Shown: positions 48,004 through 59,785, counted from the stretch's first letter. The stretch: 64,000 bases of DNA from Zea mays (GCF_902167145.1 NC_050096.1:77682683-77746682); one strand, 5' to 3'. Numbers and translations: made by a program. The notes: a model not told the origin generated them from the letters alone.

Positions 48004-49823
48004 ACTTCCTTCCTCTGGGCCCTGCTTAGAACGAAATCGGCCTTAGGCCTTCTCCACGTCTTTCCGCCACTTGGCGGCTTCATCTTTAGGTTTGGTCTAT
48101 CACATAACGCTGCCAGATCCACTCTTGCCTTCACGTTATCCTTTGACTTATCAGGAATGTCCATAATTGTTGCCCACAGTGCCTCAGCAACATTCTTTTC
48201 AGTGTGCATCACGTCAATGTTGTGTGGAAGGAGCAGGTCGTCATAATAGGGGAGCCGAGTCAAGCCAGACTTATGTGTCCACATATGCTGCTCACCATAT
48301 CCCACAAAACCACCTTCTGTATTGGCCACGAGCCCATCTATCTGTTGACGAATTTCGGCACCAGTCATCGTTGCAGTGGGCGGTCTATCACTACGACATC
48401 TTTCGTAAAGTTCTTGATGTCTAGGCGAAATGGATGGTCAGCAGGGAGAAATTGTCGATGTTTATCGAATGACGAATATTTGCCACCCTTTTTCAACCAA
48501 ATGAACCTGAGAGCTTCCTTGCAAACTGGGCATGGGAACTTACCGTGAACACACCAGGCGTAGAATAGCCCATACACCGGTAAGTCATGCATGGAGTACT
48601 GGTGCCAAACATGCATTCTGAAGTTTGTCTTCGTAGCTCGGTCATACGTCCATACCCCTTCCTCCCAGACACGTACCAATTCATCGATCAAAGGCTCCAT
48701 GTACACGACCGTTTTATTCCCCGGGTGTCCGAGAATTATCAACGACACGAATATATTCTGCCTTTGAAAGCACACACCAGGGGGGGAGATTGATTGGGAT
48801 AACAAACACGGGCCAACATGTGTACGGGGCAGCGCTCATTCCATAGGGATTGAACCCATCTGTGGCCAACGCAACACGTACATTACGAGCCTCTTCGGCT
48901 TTCTCACGGTGAATGGCATCAAAGTGTTTCCATGCTTCACCATCGGATGCGTGCACCATCTTGTCAGGATTGTATCGTTTTCCATTTTTGTGCCATGACA
49001 TCTGTTTCACGGATTCCTCTATCATGTACAGACGCTGGATCCTCGGTATGAACGGGAGGTGTCGTAGGATTGTCAAGGGGATGTTGAGCTGCCTCTTCTG
49101 TCCATCACCAGAGTCTACCTCCATGAACCTAGACGATGTACACTTGGGACAGTACTTTGCCTCCGCGTATTCGTTCCTAAATAGCACGCAGCCCTTCGGA
49201 CAAGCATGAATCTGCTCATACGTCATCTTGAGTGCACGAAGGAGTTTCTGTGCCTCATACATGCTCTTTGGCAGAACGTGATCATCCGGAAGCAGGCTCC
49301 CAATAACCGTCAACAAGCCATCGAATGCATCTCTACTCATGATGTACTGCGACTTTAACGCCATTACACGCCCAATGACATCCAGTTGAGAAACCTTTGT
49401 CTGGCCGTGAAGGGGCTTCTGTGTCGCGTCGAACATGTCGTAGAACGCCTTTGCACTCGGCTCTGGCTCGTCATCCATACATCCTCCCGTGTACTGTGTC
49501 TCCTGATAGTCGTTCAACATATCCGCTACCCCCGCATCCGCGTCATAATCCTCGACACGTTGTCTCAGCACCTCCTCTCTCGTACGATGTGCTTCACCAT
49601 GAAATATCCACCGAGTATAGCCCGGCGTAAATCCATTCTTCCAAATATGTTCTACCATGGCCTTCTTTGGTTTTCTTTTCCGGTTGGCACATTTGTTGCA
49701 CGGGCATGGGACTAGACTCGCTCCTTTAGCAGCTTCGCCATATGCCCGTTCCACGAAATCATCGGTCTTTCTAATCCATTCAGTGGTGACATCGTTCCTT
49801 CCTCTACGGCCGTGTACATCCAC

Positions 49824-50474
49824 TCACGGTCCTCCATCCTCTAACAGAAGCCTAGCAACAGAAAATTTCGGCAGCACCTCCCCTGCATAGGGAGGTTTCG
49901 AAATCTTGCAAATAAAACTATCAGCATGATGGCTGACATACATGCATAATTCAACGTCACGATGGCCGGCAATCACACACACACATATATATTCAATCCA
50001 TGAGACTATACTACGCATAATTTAACGGCATGATTTACATATTTCATTCACAAAATTTCAACGAGACTATAGCCTAACTTACATGATTTATATATCCTAT
50101 CATTCACCAATCTACATGATTTACACATTCTATCATCTAATCAATAATAAATAAAAATTAACGCATAACAAGTTCATACCTCGCGTGGGGGCGACGATGG
50201 TACGCGTGGCGTGGCCGGGCGACGGTGACGGCGCGCGAGGAGGCGGCCTCCAGCGGGGAGGTGGTGGCGCGCAGCGGGCGTGCCGTGCGCGGGGTGGGCG
50301 CGGCGGGGAGGTGCTGGCGCGCGGCGGCGGGCGTGGTGGCGCGCGGCGGGGTGGCGCGACGGCGGTGAGCGGCAGCATGGTGGCGCGACGGCGGTGAGTG
50401 GCGCGCGGCGTTCGGTTAGTGAGAGTGAGAAGGAGAAGGAGAAGAGAAGGGGCTCGGTATACGTTATGTTTTAA
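49824..50474 (-). other. CACTA 5' leader with GC-rich block
   Basis: Upstream of the TnpD-like start. 49,850-50,170 is A+T-rich and non-coding. 50,170-50,420 is very rich in CG with repeated GTGGCGCGCGGCGG words. It may contain the promoter and first untranslated exon of the TnpD-like gene, but no core element can be singled out. The ORFs in the GC block are low-complexity artefacts. Confidence 0.45.
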
Positions 50475-50700
50475 GCTTTGCCGAGTGCCAGATCGCGGGC
50501 ACTCGGCAAAGATTTTTTTAATTTAAAAATAGTCTTTGCCGAGTGCCAGATCGCAGGCACTCGGCAAACAACTCTTTGTCGAGTGCCAGCGGACAGGCAC
50601 TCGGCAAAGTATATATTTACGATCTTTGCCGAGTGCTCCACGTTAGACACTCGGCAAACAAGGTCTTTGCCGAGTGTCAAATTTAGACACTCGGCAAAGA
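50475..50700. repeat. CACTA subterminal repeats, inner cluster
   Basis: About nine TTTGCCGAGTG / CACTCGGCAAA motifs arranged as head-to-head palindromes of about 35 bp separated by A+T-rich spacers. Confidence 0.85.
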
Positions 50701-50717
50701 ATATTTCTATTTTTTTC

Positions 50718-52882
50718 CCTTACCAAACTTTTTTGTGGTATGTTACTGTTAGAAATATGCCCTAGAGATAATCATAGAGATGAGCATATTTCTTTGTATC
50801 CATGATATATATATTGCTTAATTGAATATCCATGGAAGGCACCTTGTATTGATTAGCAATTATGTGAATTGTTTGTGAGATTCTTTACTTATATGGTTAT
50901 TCTAAATGATGTCCCTAGTCAGAGTCGATGACTAGCACATGTATTAGTTGATGACTACATTTCACAAGTCATGAACATGGAGATGTTAAACTAATAATGT
51001 GGGCGCATGTATGACATGAGGCTGGACCGACCCAACGTGAGATATTGTAATATAGTTCTCTTCTTGCAACATGAATACTGTATCCTTAGACCTGAGATTG
51101 TCGCATGTTCTCAAGATGTGAATTGACTTACTTAGGGACTATCAAACGCTATCCCGTAACTGGGTAGTTATAAAGGTAGTTTTGGGTTTGTCAGGAAGCA
51201 TGCTGTGAGGCATGGTCAGTCAAGATGGAATTTGTCCCTCTCTTTGTGAGAGAGATATCTCTGGGCCCCTCGAGTGATTGGATCAAGAAATGCATGGCCG
51301 TGCTAGGGTTAAGAGTTAACCATTGAAAGGATTCCAATTCACAGTATCGAGAAAGAGAGGTCAGCTTAGAGCCAGACCAAATATCGTGAGACAAAGGGAA
51401 CAGCATGTACGTAATGTCGCAATGGTTCGTCTGATATGATCTTTACGTACACATAGGAGTTGACATGTCTTGCTAGAGGCCGCTGTCAATTATTGGGCCA
51501 AGTAAGAGTACTCGGGCTATGTCTATTTGTACGTGAACCTATAGGGTCACACACTTAAGGGGAAGGAAGCCTAATTCGGATTAGATCCGAAATTAGACTG
51601 GGCTTTAGGGTTAATGATGGGCCTCGGCGTCAGATGCCCACCATAACGCCTATATAATGAGAGGCGGGGGCGCGGTTAAGGATAACCTAATTTGCCACCT
51701 GCGAACTAACAGCCGCCGCCCACCTCTCGCCCTCGCCAAGCCGCCGTCGCGAACCTAGCAGTTCGGTACGCGGCGCTTCCTCCCTGTACGTGTGGATACC
51801 TCGGAGGTGCTGCATCTGGAGCACTTGGACGAACCGTGCGAGGACGTGAAGGACGCTGGCGACTGCACGGCACTGCTCGACGCGTTCGTCTACATCGAGA
51901 CGTCTTCCGCTGCTCTGCGCGTCTAGTGGTAATCCCATGACCTATAACCGCAGTAGATCTTGGTATTATGGGGTTGAAAATTTTGTTTTGCGCTAGTGTA
52001 GCCTCCCCGTAATCCTACAGTTACTACACTATGTAGACCTACATGTACCATTTTGGGATAAATATAACAGTTTTTGCAATAGCTAGTAGATTTAATTCGT
52101 TTATTTGAATTTCTTCGGAAAATTCAGATTTGAACTGCAGGTCACTCGAAACATGGAAAACCGTGCATGGAAAAATGATATCCATGCTACTTAGCACAAG
52201 TTACGACCAATTTCAGGAGCGGACCGGAAACTTCGAGTACCATGCTCACTCAACATGGTCGTGAACTTGTCATCCAGGTGTTTAAAAATTGTATAAAACA
52301 CAAAAAAAAGTCAGAAAATCATGAAACTTGTCCACGTGTCATGATATCATATGTAGAGGTTGTGATAAAAAATTGAGAATGTTTGGAGAAAGTTGTGAGA
52401 TAGTATGTGTAGAAACCTAAGAGAACTACACATGAAATCATGGAGTTTCAATGTAGATCTCTTAGGTTTGTACATATAGTGCGTCACAACTTTCTCGAAA
52501 CTTTTTCCAATATTTATCACAGCCTCTACATATGATATCATGACACGTGGACAGGTTTCATGATTTTCTGACTTTGTTTGTGTTTTATACAATTTTTAAA
52601 CACCTGGATGGCAAGTTCACGGCCATGTTGAGTGGGCATGGTGCTCGAAGTTTTTGGTCCGCTCCTGAAATCGGTCGTAACTTGTGCTAAGTAGCATGGA
52701 TATCATTTTTCCATGCACGGTTTTCCAAGTTTCGAGTGACCTGCAGTTCAAATCTGAATTTTCCGAAGAAATTCAAATAAACGAACTAAATCTACTAGCT
52801 ATTGCAAACACTGTTATATTTGTCCCAAAATAGTACATGTAGGTCTACATAGTGTAGTAACATACCACAAAAAGTTTGGTGA
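50718..52882. repeat. Large near-perfect palindrome (arms about 440 bp), split by a solo LTR
   Basis: With the LTR at 50,747-52,019 and one GTTAC removed, the left arm (50,718-50,746 plus 52,025 to about 52,438) pairs with the right arm (about 52,440-52,882). Matching landmarks: CCAAACTTTTTTGTGGTATG at 50,723 against its complement near 52,860; TTTGAACTGCAGGTCACTCG near 52,131 against its complement near 52,737; CACGTGTCATGATATCATAT near 52,333 against its complement near 52,527. I estimate more than 90 percent identity, with almost no loop at about 52,440. Confidence 0.9.
50747..52019 (+). mobile_element. Ty1/copia solo LTR (Angela/BARE-like), 1,273 bp
   Basis: Runs from TGTTAGAAATATGCCCTAGA to CCCCGTAATCCTACA, flanked by perfect GTTAC (50,742-50,746, 52,020-52,024). 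The start resembles Angela/BARE-type copia LTRs of grasses. TATATAAT box at 51,651-51,658. No internal domain, so it is a solo LTR. It lies in the left arm of the palindrome. Confidence 0.88.
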
Positions 52883-52917
52883 CCAAAATGTAAAAAACAA
52901 AAATATGGTTTGCCTAG

Positions 52918-53215
52918 AAGACACTCGTCAAAGAGTTCTTTGTCGAGTGCCAGCTACGTGGCACTCGGCAAAGAAGCCTCTTTGCCGAGTGCCAGCCCTC
53001 GGCTCTCGGCAAAGGCTGACGGCCGTCAGCTTTATGACGGCCGCTGACGGCCCTTTGCCGAGTGTTTGACACTCGGCAAACAAGTCTTTGCCGAGTGTGG
53101 TCCTGTGCCGAGTGTCCTGCACTCGGTAAACTAGCTCGTTACCGAGAGCTGTACTTTGCCGAGTGCCTCATAAAAAGTACTCGGCAAAGACGCCGGCACT
53201 TGGCAAAGGGTCGGA
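52918..53215. repeat. CACTA 5' subterminal repeats, outer cluster
   Basis: TTTGCCGAGTG motifs in both orientations up to the right terminus, with a GACGGCCGTCAGC palindromic insert near 53,015-53,050. Confidence 0.85.
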
Positions 53216-53396
53216 TTCCGGTAGTGAGTTTGGTATTCGGTTTTTACCGAAAAACCGAAGTAAAAAACGAAACCGAACTTCTCGGTTTTTCATTTTCGAG
53301 AAAACCGATCGGTTTCTAATGTCTAGAAAACCAAAGTTTTGTAAAACCGAAAAACCGAACCGAAGTTTCAAAAAAAAAACCAAATGCCCAGCCCTA

Positions 53397-53800
53397 GCCA
53401 ACCTCTCTTCTCTTGCTCGTGACCTGCCCATCACTAGCAGCCACGGCGCCCCTGCGCCGGACTCAACAGTGCCCCTCTACGCCTCATACCTACAACCTTC
53501 ATAGCATCTCTGATAGGAACCCTAATCCTATCAACCCACCAGATCCTAATCCTACCAACCTGGTATCGAAGATGTCCAGCGATCCTCCATCCACCACCCA
53601 CCCACCACCATCGGACTCCATCGTACCTGGGACGATTGCCGCCGCGACGATGACACCTCCACCATCCTCCGCACCGCCTCTCACGCTGGAATATGTGGCC
53701 GCTGCCGTCCACGAGCTATCCTGATCCATGGCGGCCATGCAAGCCTTCCTAACGGTGCCCAGAATCGCACAGCCACCACCGGCCAGGCGCAAGTGCTGTG
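53397..53800 (+). pseudogene. Possible 5' fragment of a copia-like element (primer site and gag start)
   Basis: CCTGGTATCGAAG at about 53,558 resembles an initiator tRNA primer-binding site with two mismatches. It is followed at once by an ATG (53,572) and about 50 codons rich in P, S and T, ending in LEYVAAAVHELS before a stop, then SMAAMQAFL. This layout (LTR end, primer site, gag start) is seen in plant copia elements. Nothing recognisable follows. Weak support. Confidence 0.3.
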
Positions 53801-54344
53801 ATCTTGACTTCGTTTGCTTATTCCGAGGCTCCGAGCCCCACGTGTTGTGTTGCTGGGTTCGACTCTGAAATTTTGTAGCCACGCGCATTTGTTCTGTGTG
53901 CCAGAGACTTCGAGCAAATTATGCAATGCTACTGTGAACTGTGATCCTGTGTCTGTCTACTTGGTGTGGACGCTATGTGTTTTTTTATAGGTGCAGCACT
54001 GGTAATTTTACAGCTGCGCTATTTTAGACGTGCAGTTAAATTAGGACAATAGATGCGACAAGCGAGGAGAGAAGGGAAAAACATCCATTTTAGCTAGCGA
54101 AAAAAAGCTAAACTCTTTGCACCGACATGGATGAAAAACAATAATACGTCAATAATGAACATACTACATTGCTGGGACTGGTGACAGGTGATCAGGTGGG
54201 CCCAAGCACTATAGAAAAGACAGGGGTCAGATGCACAACAAAACATGAAGTAGGTAAGGTAACTGTATTTTCTTGTTATGTGCGTACAAAACAATGATAT
54301 TTATAGGACGCGTCCGAGGATAGGTGGTCCATAGTACGTTTATA
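53801..54344. other. Nothing recognised
   Basis: Mixed-composition DNA with no credible coding or terminal repeats. Confidence 0.4.
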
Positions 54345-54484
54345 TCCCGGTTACCGACTATATCTATGGAATTCCATATTTCGTATAACATGGTAATTAT
54401 AGCACCGCAACCCACCCCGGTTACCGACTATATCTATGTAATTCCATATTTCGTATAACATGGTAATTATAGCACCACAACCCC
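54345..54484. repeat. 70-bp tandem duplication
   Basis: CCGGTTACCGACTATATCTATG starts at 54,348 and 54,418 (quoted to its first 20 bases: CCGGTTACCGACTATATCTA). The two 70-bp copies differ at two or three positions. Confidence 0.9.
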
Positions 54485-57400
54485 TTCAGGTGGCATGCAC
54501 TCACGATTACACCCACTGGGTACAATGATTGGTGGGCCCTCCGGGGATCCTCACAGTGGGCCGACAACCCCGGGCGGGGCACATTCCCTAGAGCCTTCGT
54601 TATCGCCGGTGGAGCCTTCGCGCCCATCGGGAGGGTGGTTTGCGCCGAGTACCCTCAAGTCGTGGTTGACGAAGTTCTCAAATCTCAACCTCGAGGCTTG
54701 TCCTCGGCCGTGGTTGATGATGAACCGCTAGATCAAAGGCTTCGTTGAAGTTGTCAAGTGGCGAAGGCTCCGGCTGCCTGTGGTCATGTATGTATGGTTA
54801 GTCAATTTGTGCAACATTTTTAGGTATTATAATTTTGAGAGAGAATTTATAACAATAGTTAATAATTTGTGATGCTGCCAGCAGGGCAAACATTTCTCCT
54901 CATATTATATACCAATTTGTTCTATAAAACATTATTTCGATCTCTTCGTTGTTCGGCAAAAAAGAGAAGCTTTGGAATAGAACATACAAGGCCAAGAATT
55001 CGTTTTATCTGGGAAAATTCATCTGATTGCTAAGACTAAGCAAATGGTGATAACTGCTTGGCAAGAGCGAAAAAAGACCAATATCCATCTAGGACTAGTC
55101 TTCAACAACAGATAGTGATGCTCTCATATGAAGGAGTCATCCGGTCTCCACAAGATCTTCATAGTTCTATCACAAATTACCACCACTACCACTCTGGTGG
55201 TTAAGATTTATGGCTCTTTCGGCGTCAAGGACTAAGCACATATTAATGTCCCAATTTAGCTTCATGCTCTGTGGTGATGTGGGATTTCATGGCTATTTTT
55301 CTACTCTTCTTACTTCTGGTAGATCAGATATAGATTATGGTAAGCATGCCAAGGGGTGAAATCGTCCAATGTAGTTCTGCTACATAAACCCCATTTATAT
55401 GTCCCTCCAGGTTTGACCTTTACCGTTTTGGTTACAGTATATATCATACTCGTCAAAGGACTATCCCGAGTTAATTCAGCAACTAGGGATATTTATAATT
55501 TTGAGAGATGTATGCAACACAAGTATAAAGGTCCTAGATAGGACGAGCAAAGTGGTTCGACGGGAACACACAATGGTTTTCACACGAATATAGTGCAAAT
55601 TTTATCAGAATAACCTCTCGGTATACTCGCAACTTCGTGTTGCTAGTGGTTACATATCATTTTATCTCATAGTTTGCTTCATGTCATTCAGTGACAAAGA
55701 GAGCAATGTGCTAACATCTGGTTGAGCAATGTATGACTGAGATTACTAGCCTTTATTCATTTGGTAAGGTCTCTTTGCTTACATCCAGAATCCTAAGTTG
55801 TGATGTCTTCTATGCCAAAAAAGCTTTCATACATTATATTATATATCTTCGGGTTACTTCGGGTAAAACTTTATGCATGAGAAAATATGAGAGAATTATC
55901 TTATCTGTGTTTCATTTATATTTCAATTTAATTTTCTAGATTTCCAAGCACTATACAGCTTGATATAGTTGTAAAGGCCACTTGGCGATATATATAAATA
56001 TATGATGCCACAACACAAAATCAAATAAAAATATAGAGCCAAATAAAATTGTTTACGAATGTTGTGCTATGGTGTGACTTCAAGGTCATGAATAACTCAC
56101 CACAATCCACGTGAGTCAAGCTCTAGCGTATCTAGCGTCAACGCGTGTGCGACCATCAGGGCTATCGCAGCATAGCAAGCCTTCGTAATAAGCGCAACAG
56201 GCGTAATTGTGACTCAATAGTTGGGGTACAAGATAAGTCCACACAACATGCGCAACAGGCGCAATTGTGGCTTGATGATAATGACAGACGAACAATGCCT
56301 ACAGGGCATGCGAAAAATAAGCGACTCGATGATGGCGTCCGACTCAACAGGAGTGGTCCGATTAAGCAAGAGTGCGATATAGCAATCAAATGGCGCAGCC
56401 AAGTTCATACGACACAAATACTGCGTCGTGTTGCCAGGGCGCAGCCAATGCTTAGCCAATATCTTAAACCAGCCGATTAATAATGTAACCTAATCGGCAC
56501 ACCTGTGTACCCACTATACAATTTAATCGCTCGATGTGAGTCTGAAGGCTCAATACATAGCAACTATTTAGAGCGATTTAAGTATACACAATATAACCTT
56601 CACATGCATTTCACTAATTTTCTGCTATTTATTTACAGTGGGGATAAAAGCAGAAAAAATAACAAATTTAATGCATGAACATGACACAGGTGTAAAAGGT
56701 ATTTCCCCATATTTAAGCATGTATTTTTTTTAAATAATTATTTACTGCGGATAATAATTAATTAATATGAAATTGTGACTGAAAACATGCATAATTCTTT
56801 TATTAAGGTAGAAATACGAAATTCAACATGTATATGAGGCGTCAATTGTTAGTAAATAAAATGTCACTCATAGCCTATCCGACGGGTTACTATTTCCCAA
56901 AGAACAAGCCAAACATGCCAAGAAACGGAAGGTCCACGTGATGGCGAGAATGAAGGATCAGAGCGATTGCATGCGCAAAACTCGCCACTAGTGCGCACCC
57001 GCTGCTGAAATCGATGGGGACCCAGCCACACCGTTCTTCGGCGTGTGCACCTCCATCTGCTACGCGTAGGACGTGGAGGTCCTGATCCGGCCAAGTCGCT
57101 ACGCATAAAGCAGGCAACAGAGCGCCCGACGAGCTATGGATCCGTCGTCCGGCGGGCGAGGCAGAGCAGAGGCCGCGCTGGAGGAGAGGACGATCTCCAG
57201 AGAAACCGGCGCCTCTTTTTTTTGCTGTGCTCATATGGTGGCCGCACAGGTGGATCCAACCCCGTGGCGCCGCTCGGCTCAGAGCCAAGACTGCATGTAG
57301 TGCGGCAAATGGTGAACCCAGTCATCGCCCTCTCTGGGTATTGGACTTTGAGCTCCTGTATTGTGCTCATGTAGGATGCATGTAATTCAAGAACAACCAC

Positions 57401-57720
57401 GTACTGCATGTCCTCTAGGGAATGTCCAACGTGAGTAGGCTGCTGCAACTCACGCGGTCAAAGTGGCTTCGTGCGTGGTCAACGGAATGCAACGGCTCGT
57501 GGGTGGCCGACGAGGCCGCAGGCAAGCTACACGCCAGCAGTGACGGCGGTCGCGGTAGGTGCTGTCCTTTTTTTCCTTCTGATATACAGATCATAAATAG
57601 TAGAAAGATATACCGGAGCATGCGAACGAGCCACTACCGCAGCGATCTTTTCGCCACTTTCTACAACTCAACTTGTTCTTCGATCTTCACAGCGAATAGT
57701 AGATTCAAAACATACCGCTC
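54485..57720. other. Unassigned region without credible genes
   Basis: Scattered short ORFs under 135 codons, none with a recognisable domain. A weak direct repeat GCGCAACAGGCG(T/C)AATTGTG occurs at about 56,190 and 56,253. The 57,040-57,290 part is GC-rich and open on both strands for about 110-130 codons, but with no known motif. It could be low-copy intergenic DNA or very old repeats. Confidence 0.4.
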
Positions 57721-58140
57721 GGATGTGTAGAGGGAAATCAAAGTCTGTCGCGTAGGACAGTTCGGCCAGGCCGGAGACCTGCCGGTTTGACGGAGAGTTG
57801 ATGCAGATCTGATCTTGCAGTAACGTCGAGGTAGAGCGTGCTAATAACTTATTGAGAACTACGTTACCACGAATCATCGGATCTGCTCCCTCCCCTCCCG
57901 TCAGCAGTAGAGGCGTAAGAAGCTGTAGAGAACCCGTCTCCCTTCACATAAACACGACAGAGGAAACACACGAGACACATGATATAGGGTTGGGCATCTG
58001 GCCTTTTTCTGATCTCTGTATTATGAGGGGGTGTACATGTTTCTTATATAGAGATGTGAGACCAATCAGGAGCAAAGCCAGTATTTGCCTACATAACCCT
58101 AACTAGGATTACTTAACACAGTTAAACTAGGACTATAGAG
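57721..58140 (-). promoter_or_regulatory. Possible LTR or promoter fragment
   Basis: Read on the - strand it has AACCCTAGTTAG-like text, then a good TATA box TCTATATAAG (about 58,044-58,053), and then a leader with GACGGGTTCTCTACAGC. Compositionally it resembles the U3-R part of a copia LTR or a gene promoter on the - strand. No ends or target duplication found. Confidence 0.3.
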
Positions 58141-59785
58141 GCGCCCTTTGTATATGTACAAGTATGGTTAGTTAAGGTAAGGGATGAAGTCGGCACGTTA
58201 GATTTTTAGGCGCCCTTTTTGCGCGTGGGGTAATGGCCGTCAGCCCGGCGGCTGCGACGAGCTCCACGCGGCGGTCTCGTCATCAGGGCCACTGCATGCA
58301 TGCATGCATGTCATGTTCTGGTGGCGGTGGGCTTTGGGCCGACTTGACATGACCAGATCACTAGATCAGGAACAGCGACTCGGAAGCCGCATCGCAGTCG
58401 CCGTCCGAGTTTGCTGGTGGTCGCTGGGCTTGGAACCAGGCTGCTGAGGATTGAGGAAAGCTGCAGATGCAGAGCCCGGACTGGCAGTGCAGAGCGCGCT
58501 GCCGATGCCGTGTGCCTGCCTCTGGCAGTCTGCCTGATGCTCCCCTCCCTCCGCTTTGGAGTTTGGATACGCCTGGTCCGTCCGCTCGTCGTACAGTAAC
58601 AGTACGACGCTCTTTTATATGTTGAATGAATCTGATCTGAAGAGGCAGGGCGCTCCACCACTAGCTGGACCATGGCTGCATATTTTCCGCTGCTGCAACA
58701 ATATGACGATGCCTGCCGAAAGTTTGATGGGCCGGGAGGGATGAGGGAAGAGCGTTTCAGAGACTGGAGCTGCAACAATGATACGTCACTTGTCAATTCG
58801 GAGCTGCAGCCTGCAGGCAACACAGAGAGTAAAGACACAGACAGACAGACAGATAGAGATAGAGAGGGAACATGGTGCCTGAGGCCCTGAAAACTCACTA
58901 AGAAAGTCGCTGTGCAGGTTGGGCTAGTTTGCGTAGTATGTTCTACCTTGGTACAGAAAAGCTAGCTACTAGTAGATGATTAGCAGCATAAGCATCAACT
59001 ACCCCAATCATCCAAAAAGGGCGATGAGTAGATGTACATCTCCCGGTGGTTCACGCTGTCTCATTTTTTTTGGGTACATAGATCATAGATGTACAGCACC
59101 ACCGCTCCTTTTCCGAGGGCAGGCAAGCAGGCATGCATGCATGCATGCAGATTAATTCCAGTGGAGCAGCAAGTACAGGACAGTGTCCCCCAAAAGGAAG
59201 ATCACCTCCCCTCTATCCCCGGTGGCCGTCGAGTATCCTAGGGATAAAAAAAATCTCGCGCGCGGCCGGGGGGCAAAGCAGAGCAGAGCAGAGCAGACAG
59301 CAGAGCCCTGGATCCGATCCGATCCACATCCACGCATGTGTCTGTGTGGTTCAGTTTAATCTCGCATCATGCCCAACTTAGGTAGTTGGATCCGATCCAC
59401 CAGAAAGGTTCAGTTTCGCTAGCTAGCCTAGCGTAGCACTAGCTCACAGCTCATGTCTGTACCTCGGCCTTCCTGCCTCCATTGGATCTTGTTTCTTGTT
59501 CACTCCATGCAGCTGCACACCGAATGACTCTACAGTAATACTACTTGGAAGTTGGAAAACGGCCGCGAGAAGCTAGGACATCTCCAGCTCATGTGGGTGT
59601 GTGTGGTGTGGGTGCTGAATAATGGGGAGGGAGGGAGGGGAGTATCAGATCATGGGGCACATGCGGCCACATCCTCCCCCAAAATCATGCCATTGTCTCC
59701 AGATTCCCCGGCTTGGATGCTACCGCGTAGAGGCTGTCCGTCCGGGCCTACGGGGAAACCCACGTCCCTTCAAGCCACACATCTT
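58141..59785. other. Unassigned region with microsatellites
   Basis: Short (CATG)n-type runs at about 58,294 and 59,133, GACA/GATA runs at about 58,836-58,865 and a GCAGA run at 59,276-59,298. The longest ORF (58,311-58,898, - strand) is built partly on the GACA/GATA run and is not believed. Confidence 0.45.

Larger units (their letters stand above)
17489..49823 (-). pseudogene. TnpD/TNP2-like CACTA transposase gene, split by two retroelements
   Basis: Three pieces lie in order on the - strand. Piece 1 (49,823-48,009) starts MDVHGRRGRNDVTTEWI and has the transposase-associated CNKC/ANRKRK motif, then the TNP2 core (LRHLPFIPRIQRLYMIEE, WHKNGKRYNPDKMVH, LPYYDDLLLPHNIDVMHTEKN). Element C interrupts it. 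Piece 2 (38,417-38,295) continues it, and Huck interrupts again. Piece 3 (19,042-17,489) has HLILHLPYEARMGG (DUF4218-like), a 76-bp GT-AG intron at about 18,332-18,257, and an intact C-terminal 250 residues (DUF4216-like, YIVAQQATQVHYPPYACQ) with an acidic tail. Breaks besides the insertions: a frameshift in a G run near 48,782, another near 48,375, and a TGA near 19,015. TNP2 proteins perform CACTA excision together with a TnpA-like protein. Confidence 0.85.
12925..53226 (-). mobile_element. CACTA (En/Spm-like) transposon, about 8.6 kb plus nested inserts
   Basis: The left end reads CACTACCGGAAACGGGCGC. The right end, reverse-complemented, reads CACTACCGGAATCCGACCC. Both are directly flanked by AGT (12,922-12,924 and 53,227-53,229), the 3-bp duplication expected of CACTA elements. 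Inside are TTTGCCGAGTG subterminal repeats at both ends and two - strand genes, a TnpD/TNP2-like transposase (interrupted) and a TnpA-like protein. Removing the four nested inserts with one copy of each target duplication leaves about 8,580 bp, a normal size for an autonomous CACTA. Frameshifts and stops in the transposase suggest that it is now dead by itself. Confidence 0.92.
12548..53396. mobile_element. hAT-like repeat split by the CACTA element
   Basis: About 380 bp left of the CACTA (12,548-12,924) and 170 bp right of it (53,227-53,396) share a highly biased GGTTCGGT/ACCGAACC composition. The ends are imperfect inverted repeats: TAGAGGTGGGCA on the left and TGCCCAGCCCTA on the right, 10 of 12 matching. 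TAGGG(C/G)TGGGCA ends with such a body recall non-autonomous plant hAT elements. I found no 8-bp target duplication, and no transposase is present. Without the CACTA it is about 550 bp. Confidence 0.4.

Noticed and set aside
50133..50397. GC-rich ORFs on both strands (arginine/glycine or proline/alanine repeats)
   Set aside because: Low-complexity text from GGCGCG repeats in the CACTA leader.
56890..57288. 132-codon - strand ORF as a possible gene
   Set aside because: No domain, opposite strand equally open, no splice or promoter support.
58311..58898. 195-codon - strand ORF with a signal-peptide-like start
   Set aside because: The hydrophobic start comes from a GACA/GATA microsatellite; no homologous motif or codon bias.
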